64,000 nucleotides of DNA from Cephalopachus bancanus (taxonomy: Eukaryota; Chordata; Mammalia; Primates; Tarsiidae): the NCBI GenBank assembly GCA_027257055.1, contig JAPVLO010000320.1, positions 1,736,001 to 1,800,000 of the forward strand, in the 5' to 3' direction. Position 1 is the stretch's first letter; each line of letters begins with the position of its first letter. Of this stretch, positions 54,561-64,000 are shown in pieces. Position numbers and translations under genes: made by a program. The notes beneath the pieces were generated by a model that saw nothing but the letters and a program-made list of their open reading frames with translations, did no database searches and was not told the origin of the DNA.

Positions 54561-54892
54561 AGGGGCGTCACGGACAGTGGGTGGGCGCAGTGACAGTAGC
54601 CCCCGGGGGAGCTTGGCGGGGGCTTGGGCCACCAGTGGCAGGGAGGACGGGGAGAGAGTGGTGGGGCTCGGTGTTGGGGACAGAACTCACGGGCACCCGG
54701 GTGGGCTGCATGGGCGGAGAGGGAGCCAGGGGCTGACGGGTTCGGGTTTTAGCCCCTGGGCGGGCTCTCGTCCAGCGTGGAACCTGCAGTTACGGGACCC
54801 AGCGCTTAGGGAGTCGAGAGGACAGGCCAGGGCGCCAGGGCTGGCTCTGCAGGAAGGAGACTGATGCAGGGACACAGAGAGTTCAGAGGTGC

Positions 54893-55176
54893 CTGGTTCG
54901 GTGGCAGCCTGTAATCCCGCGCCTTTGGGAGGCTGAGGTGAGTGGATGGCCTGAGCCCGCGGGTTCGAGACCCGCCTGGGCAGCGAGACCTCATCTCTAC
55001 AATACATCAAAAAATCAGCCGGGCGTGGTAGCGCGCGCCTGTAATTCCGGCTACTTGGAAGGCTGAGGCGGAAGGATCGCCGGAGCCCGGCAGGTCGAGG
55101 CTGCGGTGGCCGGGAGCGGCCACTGCACTCCAGTCTGGGCGACAGAGTGAGACTCCAACTCAAAAAAAAAAAAAAA
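54893..55176 (+). mobile_element. Alu, young lineage-specific type (left member of composite)
   Basis: Near-consensus young markers ('cccgcgcctttgggaggctg', 'cgagacctcatctctacaat', 'gcggccactgcactccagtc'). Its first bases are short by about five ('ggttcggtggcagcctg'). Confidence 0.96.
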
Positions 55177-55326
55177 GAAAATTAAAGAAAGAATGGAAAA
55201 TTTTAAAAGGAGTCAAATATTTCTTATCTACAAAAATATTAACCAAGTTATTATATTTTTGATATTGATATTCTAAACACAATGATACAAATGATGTCTA
55301 AATGTCAAGTATAAAATTCATGAAGT
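55177..55326 (+). other. AT-rich spacer within the composite insertion
   Basis: About 150 bp, strongly AT-rich (e.g. attaaccaagttattatatt, gatattgatattctaaacac), between GC-rich intronic DNA. Probably carried in with the Alus. Confidence 0.55.
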
Positions 55327-55617
55327 GGCCGGACTCGGTGGCTCAGCCTGTCATCCCAGCACTTTGGGAGGCCGAGGCGAGTGGATTGCCTGAGCCCGTG
55401 GATTCGAGACCCGCCTGGGCAACTTGGCGAGACCTCATCTCTACAATAAATCAAAAATTAGCTGGGATTGGTAGCGCACGCCTATAGTTCTGGCTACTTG
55501 GAAGGCTGAGGCGGAAGGATCGCCAGAGCCCAGCAGGGTGAGGCTGCAGTGGCCGGGAGTGTGCCCCTGCACTCTAGTCTGGGCAACAGAGTGAGACTCC
55601 GACTCAAAAAAAAAAAA
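55327..55617 (+). mobile_element. Alu, intermediate type (right member of composite)
   Basis: 'ggccggactcggtggctcag' start, 'cccagcactttgggaggccg' and 'caacttggcgagacctcatc', so it belongs to a different, older subtype than its partner. Confidence 0.96.
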
Positions 55618-55629
55618 AGAGTTCAGAGG

Positions 55630-56190
55630 CACAGGAGGTCATTCCTGTGGGAAACCAGCTCCCAGGACCCACCTCCAAGTCCGGCCGGTTCCCCCGGGTG
55701 GGAGGAAGGATGAAAGGCTTGGTACAAATCGCAGGATGAGGCCAGAGGGAACAGGCCCAGCTAGTAGAGCGGGCGCGCATGCACACAAGCTTGCGGATAT
55801 ATACAGGTAATTGGCAGGGGTGGTTAGAGGTGGCACAATAGCAGCCAGGTCTGGAACCAGTCCGCAGGAAAACCCTGCTCTCATTGCTACGCCTGCCGAG
55901 CTGATCCTGAACCGGCTAAGAGCAGACCATGAGAACGTAGCCTTTGTCCTGAGTCCTGTGTCCTGTCAGCCTCTCCCCGCTTCACGGGTGACTGCGAGAG
56001 AGCTGTGGAGCGAGAAATCGTCCCCCGCCGTACATCGTGCGTCCCAGGAGGACTCTCTGCAGTCCTGAGAGGCGGACATCAGCATTCACGGGCCACTGAG
56101 ACCGTCCCGTGTAAGGAAACGTGTCCGTGGGAGACCAGAATAGGAGTCATATAATAATAGCAAGAAGAACCGGTCGTGAATGACCGCTTC
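55630..56190. other. Unique intronic sequence
   Basis: No exon or recognised repeat. Confidence 0.4.
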
Positions 56191-56194
56191 GAGT

Positions 56195-56290
56195 GCGCGG
56201 GTGTCATGCCCACTTGCCAAATGAGGGCACTGAGGCTCAGAGAGGCGAAGAGACTCGGTCAGAACCATGCAGGCCGTCGGGACGGAGGCT
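56195..56290 (-). mobile_element. MIR fragment
   Basis: 'cccacttgccaaatgagggc' then 'actgaggctcagagaggcga'. Confidence 0.75.
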
Positions 56291-56865
56291 GGCTGTGTGA
56301 CGCCAAGCCCGGTCACCGACAGGATGTTTTCCCGCTTCTGTTCATCCTCACCCAGAGCCTCCTGGGGCAGACTGGCCAGCGAAGTCTTCTCTCTGTGGGG
56401 TGAGGAGGGAAGCTGCTCCACCCTCCTCAACCCACCTGACGCCATGCCTGGGCCTTCTGGGAGGGGCCTGGAGGAAGGGAGGAGGATGGGTGCGTTTCAA
56501 CGCCTTCTGATAGTCGTTTATTCCTTCCTGTGCTTTGAGGCTGAGAGTACTTTGAGGGCCAGAATTCTCTGGGACTCCAGGCCAGGGACAGGGAAAAAGA
56601 CAGGGGAAGGCAGTGGGCTCTGGGGCTCGGGGAACAGATCCTCAAGTGTGACCTTCAGACTGGACAGCGTGGGGAGGCTTGTCCACCGAAGTGGAGGCAG
56701 CTGGGAAAGCTGGAGACCCCAGGACTGGAAAGGCTGTGAGGCATAGAGGGAGGAGAGGGACTGGAGGCCTGTGTTCCCCATGAACGAACTCAGTGTCCCG
56801 GGCAGGTCGTCCCCAGCACAATCACCCCGACGCGTCCTGCACTGTCCATGAGAACAGATGAGATC
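56291..56865. other. Unique intronic sequence
   Basis: No exon or recognised repeat, but leads into the minisatellite. Confidence 0.4.
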
Positions 56866-57345
56866 AGGTCATCTCCTTTGGACACCCAGAGCATCTCCTG
56901 TGGACGCCTGGACTGTCCTCTGTGGGCACCTGGACTGTTTCCTGGGTGCCCGGACCATTTCCTGTGGGCACCTGGACTGTCCCCTGTGGGCACCCAGACC
57001 ATCTCCTGTGGGCGCCTGGATCATCTCCCATGGGTGCTCAGACCATCTCCTGTGGGCACCCAAACTGTCTCCTGTGGGCGCCCGGCCCATCTCCCGTGGG
57101 CACCTGAATCATCTCCTGTGGGTGCCCAAATCATCCCCTGTGAGCACCCAGACCGTCTCCTCGGGGTCCCAGACCATCTCTAGGGGGCCCCTGGACCAAC
57201 TCCTGTGGGTGCCTGGACTGCCTCCTGTGAGTGCCCAGAGCATCTCCTGCAGGTGCCCAAATCATCCCTTGTGGGCAGCTGGACTGTCTCCTGTGGGTGC
57301 CCAGAGCATTTCCTGTGGGTGCCCGGGCCGTCTCCTGGACTGTCT
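56866..57345 (+). repeat. 22-bp minisatellite
   Basis: Roughly twenty diverged units of ctcctgtgggcrcccrgaccat. Because 22 is not divisible by 3, three units equal 66 bp and all three forward frames stay open (178-aa and 111-aa frames of WAPGLSPVGAxxISCG type). These are artefacts of the repeat. Confidence 0.92.
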
Positions 57346-57800
57346 CAGAGTGGAGGGAATGGAAAGTGGAAAGGAATTGTCAGCTAAGTCATGACGGGCG
57401 GGTCACTCCCAGCGTTCTTCCTCCCGAAACACGGGGTGAGAGTTGAAAAGGCGAAGGTTTGGGGACCAGTGGTGCTCCAGCCTCTGCTCAGCTTCCATGG
57501 GGAGAGCTGTCACCACCACCCAGTGTGGCAGGGGCCCACATCCTGCTCGGACCTCGGGAGCGGAGGCCACAGGATCACCGTTCTGGAAAGCGGAGGAGCC
57601 CAGCGCCACTCACACCTCCAAACAGCCCGGGGCTGGCTTCTCGGCGGGGTTACAGGGTGTGAGACCCTGCAGCCCAAGCCCATCCTCAGGAGGCCAGCGA
57701 GATCACAGCACAGGGAAGTTTTCAGGTCAAAGTCTCTGGGTGTGGAAGAGCTATCGGCAGCAGCTCAACGGAAACGCTCAACTCTTAAAAGATCACCTGA

Positions 57801-57940
57801 GCCGGGTGTGGCGACTCACGTCTGTCATCCTAGCACTTTGGGAGGCGGAGGCGAGAGGACTGCCTGAGTCCAGGGGTTCAAGATCAGCCTGGGCAACTTG
57901 GCGAGACCTCGTCTCTACGATAAATCAAAAAATTAGCCGG
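57801..57940 (+). mobile_element. Alu left monomer, truncated after the linker
   Basis: 'gccgggtgtggcgactcacg' to 'ctctacgataaatcaaaaaa', stopping after 'ttagccggacgcg'. Confidence 0.9.
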
Positions 57941-58019
57941 ACGCGAAAGTTCATATATTTGGCTTCCCGCCACTTGGAAACCTTGCTGGATGTCTGTGGG
58001 ATCACAAGATTAAAAATAC

Positions 58020-58225
58020 AACAGTATTTTCTGAATGTTGACTATGCTCCAGACACTACTGTAACTTCTTTGTCTATGGTAACTCATGGCATCTTCATCA
58101 TAAATCTACACAGACATCAGTCACCCCATTTCACAGGTGAGGACACTAAGTCCTGGCAAGCCTAAGCAGGTCTGCCCACCGCTACGAAGGGGCAGAGTTA
58201 GGATGTGAACCCAGGCCATGTGCCC
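58020..58225 (-). mobile_element. MIR
   Basis: 'tgctccagacactactgtaa', 'cacaggtgaggacactaagt' and 'gcagagttaggatgtgaacc'. Confidence 0.85.
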
Positions 58226-58270
58226 CTTAGCTTGCCATGGAAAGCAGCACTGACCTGATGACTTTGTCTT

Positions 58271-58555
58271 CTTTTTTTTTTTGAGTTGGAGTCTCACTCT
58301 GTCGCCCAGACTGGAGTGCAGTGGCCGCTCCCGGCCACCGCAGCCTCGACCTGCTGGGCTCCGGCGATCCTTCCGCCTCAGCCTTCCGGGTAGCCAGAAT
58401 TATAGGCACGCGCTACCACGCTCGGCTGATTTTTTGATTTATTGTAGAGATGAGGTCTCACTGCCCGGGCGGGTCTCGAACCCGCAGGCTCAGGCAATCC
58501 ACTCACCTCAGCCTCCCAAAGGCGCGGGATGACAGGCTGAGCCACCGAGCCTAGC
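58271..58555 (-). mobile_element. Alu, young lineage-specific type, antisense
   Basis: 'gagttggagtctcactctgt', 'ggccgctcccggccaccgca', 'ctcactgcccgggcgggtct' and 'cccaaaggcgcgggatgaca'. Flanks gatgacttt / gacgacttt. Confidence 0.97.
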
Positions 58556-58654
58556 TCCGACGACTTTTTAATCCACACACTACCCAGGGTAGGAGGGGTT
58601 CCTCCAGGGCCACGTGCTCCGAGCAGGAAGTCATCTTTCCCGAGCACCTCCACT

Positions 58655-58815
58655 GCCCGGGCACCGTGCCAAGTGTCTTTTGCTCACAGGAGTCACTAAC
58701 AGGAGTGTCCAGTACTCGCCATGTACAGACAGGGACGCTGAGACTTTAACGGCCGAGGGACTCGCTCAAGGTCTCACAGCGGGCAAGGGTCAGGGCTGAG
58801 AAGGAACCCGAGGTC
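58655..58815 (-). mobile_element. MIR
   Basis: 'gggcaccgtgccaagtgtct', 'catgtacagacagggacgct' and 'tcgctcaaggtctcacagcg'. Confidence 0.75.
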
Positions 58816-59287
58816 AGCCCCATCCCAGGCACGGGTACCAAGCCTCAGGCACGACTGAGACCAGGCTGGAGAGAAACCAGGTGCTCAAACAAACAGGCTG
58901 GGGACACGGTGGGAGCGGCCTGAGAGGCCACGGCCAGCCAGGGCCAGGACTGGCTGGGGGGTGTCGAGTGAGCTAGCTGGCTGCCCCCAGTCTGGCAGTC
59001 GGTCTGGGAGTCTCTTCCTGCTGGGCCGGCCGTGCCCAGCTCCACACGGGAGGTACCCCCAGGGCAGGGCTGGGGTCTGATTTGCACTCAGATCCTGGGC
59101 GTGTGCAGGGACCTTGCAGACCAGGGGCTGTTCGGACAGTGCGGACGACTCTGTGATCCTGTCCGCACCTCCCTCCTTTCTCTCACCGCCCGGGACAGCA
59201 GAGGACACTCTCCCAACATACATGCTATCCTAGGGAAGGGTGTTGCAGTCGATCTCTGATGTAAGACTTGGGGACTACCTTAAATAA
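58816..59287. other. Unique intronic sequence
   Basis: No exon or recognised repeat. Confidence 0.4.
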
Positions 59288-59562
59288 TTTTTTTTTGAAT
59301 CAGGGTCTCACTCTGTCGCCCAGGTTGATGATCACAGGTCACAGCAGCCTCGACCTCCTGGGCTCAGGTAATCCTTCCACCTCAGCCACCCAAGTAGCCG
59401 GGAGTACAGGTGTGCTCCACCAAGTCCAGCTTATCTTTTGTTTTCAGAAATGAGCTCTTGCTATGTTGCCCAGGCTGGTCTCAACCTCCTGGGCTCATGC
59501 AGTCCTCCTGCCTCGGCCTCCCAAAGTGCTGGGGTTACAGGCGTGAGCCACTCTGCTCAGTC
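59288..59562 (-). mobile_element. Alu, antisense, old
   Basis: 'gaatcagggtctcactctgt' start. AluJ-like without the lineage linker. Confidence 0.93.
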
Positions 59563-59963
59563 TCAATGATGTCATCATGCGCTTTTCTGTCTGTGGAACA
59601 TGGGATCTGTCCTCAGAGATGGCACGAAAGTCAAAGCACCCCCAGAATCAGGCAGCAGCTAGGACAGAAGCTCAGTTTCCCCATTTGCAGATGTTCTCGG
59701 CCGTGCTGAGGGTCATGGGGTGGGGTCCCCAACCAAGAGATGCCCACGTGTCTCCCTTCCTGGTCTCCTTTTTCCCAGATGCTAGCACCCCAGGGTGGGT
59801 CTTGGCCACTGCAGGGAACTCTGGGGTCTGCTCAGCTGAGCTGAGTTCTCAGCTCGGGCAGCCATGCCAGCCAGGCAACCACTCCTTGGAGCCCAGCCAG
59901 CCAGCCAGCAAGCTCTCTCTCCCAGCTCTGCCCTGGCCCTGTCCTCACCACACTTTTCCCTTC
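59563..59963. other. Unique intronic sequence
   Basis: Contains a short run of agcc tetranucleotides near 59893. No exon. Confidence 0.4.
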
Positions 59964-60440
59964 TTTTTTTGAGACAGGGTCTGCTCTGTCACCCACACTG
60001 GAGTGCAGTGGCAGGATTATAGCTCCCCATAGCCTCAAGCTCGGGCTCGAGTGATCCCGCTGCCTCACCAGCCTCCCAAGTAGCTGGCACACTACACTAC
60101 AGGCATGCGCCACCATGTCCGCTATTTTTTTTTTTCTTTTTTTCTAGTAACAGGGTCTCTATGTTGCTGAGGATCGTCTTGAGCTCCTGGACTCAAGCAA
60201 TCCTCCCGCCTCAGTTTCCCAAGTAGCTAGGACTTCAGGTGCACACCAGCACACTACCATACCTGGCTACTTTTTTCCTACGGTATTTTTTAGAGATGGG
60301 ATCTGGCTCTGTCGCCCCGTCTGGAGTGCGGTGATGCAATCATCGCTCACTGCAACCTTGAACTCCTGGGCTCGACTGATCCTTCCACCTCAGCCTCCCG
60401 AAGCACTGAGATCACACGCCTAAGTCACCGTTCCCAGCCT
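59964..60440 (-). mobile_element. Alu plus Alu monomer, antisense, old
   Basis: A dimeric old Alu (59964-60275) is followed by a further Alu arm (60280-60440, 'agagatgggatctggctctg' to 'aagtcaccgttcccagcc'). It is either a trimer or an adjacent free monomer. Confidence 0.88.
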
Positions 60441-60449
60441 ACTTTTTTT

Positions 60450-60510
60450 TAAACATCTTTATTGAGATATAATTCATATACCATAAAATTCACTCTTTAC
60501 TTACGTCTGA
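60450..60510 (+). mobile_element. LINE trace (tentative)
   Basis: 'catctttattgagatataat' then 'tcatataccataaaattcac' is a phrase typical of old LINE/LTR sequence. Confidence 0.5.
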
Positions 60511-60639
60511 GACCCTGTTTGACAACAATAATCAGGCCTGAAATTAAGAATCCCTAGATCCAATTACACCACGTGAAATCACTTACTCGTTTATTGCAAA
60601 ATGTCAAATTCCTCTACAGCATTTCAACAAAAGGACCCA

Positions 60640-60835
60640 AGAAGTGCTTGTGAGCACCTGTCTTGTGCTGTAATAATGTACTGCGTTGTATCATTTAATA
60701 CTCGTAGCGATCATGAAAAGCAGTTATTTTCAAGTGAAGAAACTGAGGCTCAGGGAGGTTTAGTCACTTATTCAAGGTCACACAGCCTTGCCTGGGAGGC
60801 AGATTTTGAAACCAGGTCTGGCGGGCGTCAGAGCC
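60640..60835 (-). mobile_element. MIR
   Basis: 'cttgtgctgtaataatgtac', 'aagtgaagaaactgaggctc' and 'ttattcaaggtcacacagcc'. Confidence 0.88.
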
Positions 60836-60898
60836 TGTGCACTTAACCAGCTCACACTCTGCCCCATTGCACCGCAAAGGGTGAAATACTGGTGAAAG

Positions 60899-61059
60899 AG
60901 CCAGGTAGAGTGGCGCACACCTGTAGTCCCAGTGACTTGGGAGGCTGAGGCAGGAGGATTGTTTGAGCCCAGGAATAGGAGGCTGCAGTGAGCTACGATC
61001 GTACAACTGCACTTGAGCCTGAGCAACATAGCAAGACCTTGTCTTGAAGAAAAAAAAGA
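60899..61059 (+). mobile_element. Alu right-monomer-like element (FRAM type)
   Basis: 'gccaggtagagtggcgcaca' to 'gaccttgtcttgaagaaaaa', single arm. Confidence 0.88.
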
Positions 61060-61217
61060 GAGAAAATAATGGAGAGACAGAGACACTGGATGCTGTTTCT
61101 CTCTGGAGAATCGGGGAAACAGACACTTAACCCCAAGATGGCCCTGAAATATTTTAATTCCATCAAAGCAGCACTTGCCCACCAACAAGGACATTGTGAC
61201 AGGTAGGAATGAAAATA

Positions 61218-62934
<1,717 letters not shown>

Positions 62935-63080
62935 GTTTTGCCCCCGCCCCCATTGTGCAGAAGAGGTCCAGACCCAGGCATGGAGAGGTGAACTGACCTG
63001 CTCAAGGCCACACAGCACGGAAGGAGACGGGGCAGGATCAGGACCAGGGACTTCTGGCCTGAATCCCGCTAACAGTCGTG
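62935..63080 (-). mobile_element. MIR
   Basis: 'ccattgtgcagaagaggtcc', 'cctgctcaaggccacacagc' and 'acttctggcctgaatcc'. Confidence 0.75.
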
Positions 63081-63275
63081 GATGAGGGTGGGAAGGCGGC
63101 AGGGACGCTCTCCCAAGCTTGGCTCTCAGAGGCCTGGAGGCTGGGAGGACGCCGAGTTGAACCTTGGCTGCCCTGTCGAGGCAGAGCTGTGGGCTGCCAG
63201 ACAGAGAACACGCCCGGAAGCGGCACAGCCCAGGAGGGCTTCACAAACTCGCACCCAGTCCCCGACCATTTGATT

Positions 63276-63574
63276 GTATTTATTTATTTTGGGGGTCGGG
63301 GTCTCATCCTGCCGCCCAGGCTGGAGTGCAGTGATGCAATCCCAGCTCACCACAGACTTGACCTCCTGGATGCAGGGGATCCTTCCACCTCAGCCTCCCA
63401 AGTGGCTGGGACTACAAGTGCATGCCACCACCTGGCCCTTTTTTTTTTTTTTTTTTTTTGTAGAGATGAGGTGTCACTCTGTTGCCCAGGCTGGTTCCAA
63501 ACTGCTAGTCTCAAGCAGTCCTCCCACCTTGGCCTCCCCAATGCTGGATTACAGGCGTGAGATAATGCGTCCCT
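63276..63574 (-). mobile_element. Alu, antisense, old
   Basis: (tttat)n tail and 'gggggtcggggtctcatcct'. Target-site duplication ccgaccatttgatt / ccaaccattggatt (near 63262 and 63578). Confidence 0.93.
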
Positions 63575-63734
63575 CCCCCAACCATTGGATTTTAAAATCT
63601 TCTCTTTTTTACAGCATCAGATAGATTGTTTATTAGTAAGTTTAAGTTGTCAGCTTAAAATCTGCTTCAAAGGCCAGCAGGAAGATATTCTTTCAATAAG
63701 TTTCAAGAAAAACTGTTTATAAAGTCTTTAACAA

Positions 63735-63880
63735 CACGGCAGGCATTATTCTGAGCACTTTAATCTATCAGGAATCATCCCCATTTACAAATGAGGAAAA
63801 CAAAGGCCCAGAGACCTCAAGCGACTTGTCCAAGACCACACAGCTTGTAAATGGCAGAGTCAGTGGCAAGATGGCATGAA
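63735..63880 (-). mobile_element. MIR
   Basis: 'ggcaggcattattctgagca', 'catttacaaatgaggaaaac' and 'cttgtccaagaccacacagc'. Confidence 0.88.
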
Positions 63881-64000
63881 AGCTTGCAAAAGCCGTGAAG
63901 TGGTAACATTGCAAATGGCATATCGCTTGCCAGTCTGCTCAGCCTCAGAAAGACCAGGCTAGAACCCCAAATCATAGAGGCAGAGAGCACTGTTAGCAGG

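Larger units (their letters stand above)
54893..55617 (+). mobile_element. Composite insertion: Alu - 150 bp AT-rich spacer - Alu
   Basis: The outer flanks carry a direct repeat agagttcagagg (54878-54889 and 55618-55629). Between them lie a young-type Alu, an AT-rich spacer unlike the GC-rich surroundings, and a second full-length Alu with the poly(A). No separate duplication surrounds either Alu. This structure fits one retrotransposition event of a read-through transcript. Confidence 0.7.

Noticed and set aside
54687..55163. 158-aa frame and many others reading [26 protein letters not shown] or SWDYRHAPP
   Set aside because: All are translations of Alu sequence in either orientation.
56858..57394. 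178-aa repeat protein (LLWAPxxSPVGA type)
   Set aside because: Product of a 22-bp minisatellite that keeps every frame open.

Overview
This is a primate nuclear window with no bacterial or viral layout. Roughly a third of it is interspersed repeat. About fifty dimeric Alu elements are present, with L1, MIR, MLT1, hAT and mariner remnants. Most Alus share features not seen in anthropoid or lemur/galago Alus: a 'ctacaataaatcaaaaaa' linker after the left arm, 'ggctcagcctg' at the 5' end, and 'gagactccaactc' at the 3' end. Two L1 3' ends also share a non-anthropoid 3' UTR. My best inference is a tarsier (Tarsius/Carlito); this is not proven by the window alone.

The only protein-coding sequence I can support is one 111-bp internal exon on the minus strand at 31425-31535. 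It encodes [20 protein letters not shown]...DWTKQ, which I recognise as the second coding exon of TLL2 (tolloid-like 2, a BMP1/tolloid-family astacin metalloproteinase). It has a consensus acceptor and donor and carries the FxGD aspartate-switch motif of the astacin prodomain. The rest of the window is therefore read as TLL2 intron 1 (31536 to the right edge) and intron 2 (left edge to 31424), transcribed right to left. I did not find exon 1, a CpG-island promoter or exon 3.

Layout. 1-3 kb: (GGAT)n satellite, an L1 3' end inserted in a hAT element, and an AT-rich homeodomain-site-rich block. 3-7.5 kb: Alu cluster. 7.5-10.2 kb: mostly unique with MIRs. 10.3-12.3 kb: hAT remnant with nested Alus and an MLT1 LTR. 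13-22 kb: Alu-rich, with a diverged local duplication. 22-25 kb: mostly unique, with a possible enhancer and an MLT1. 26-31 kb: Alus plus an L1 interrupted by a short mariner. 31.4 kb: TLL2 exon 2. 33-38 kb: L1, an LTR-like segment and a longer mariner with a broken transposase. 40-42 kb: L1. 44.1 kb: a perfect 44-bp inverted repeat. 46.4-47 kb: a triplicated pyrimidine/Alu segment. 51-53 kb: an old LINE with an internal duplication. 54.9-55.6 kb: a composite Alu-spacer-Alu insertion. 56.9-57.3 kb: a 22-bp minisatellite. 58-64 kb: Alus and MIRs.

I found no new gene system. The best leads are genomic-mechanism events (the perfect hairpin, the composite Alu insertion, a young Alu subfamily with diagnostic changes, two mariner copies) and a few candidate regulatory blocks inside the introns. 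All repeat calls are from reading and memory of consensus sequences, not from a search; boundaries are accurate to within a few to a few tens of bases.
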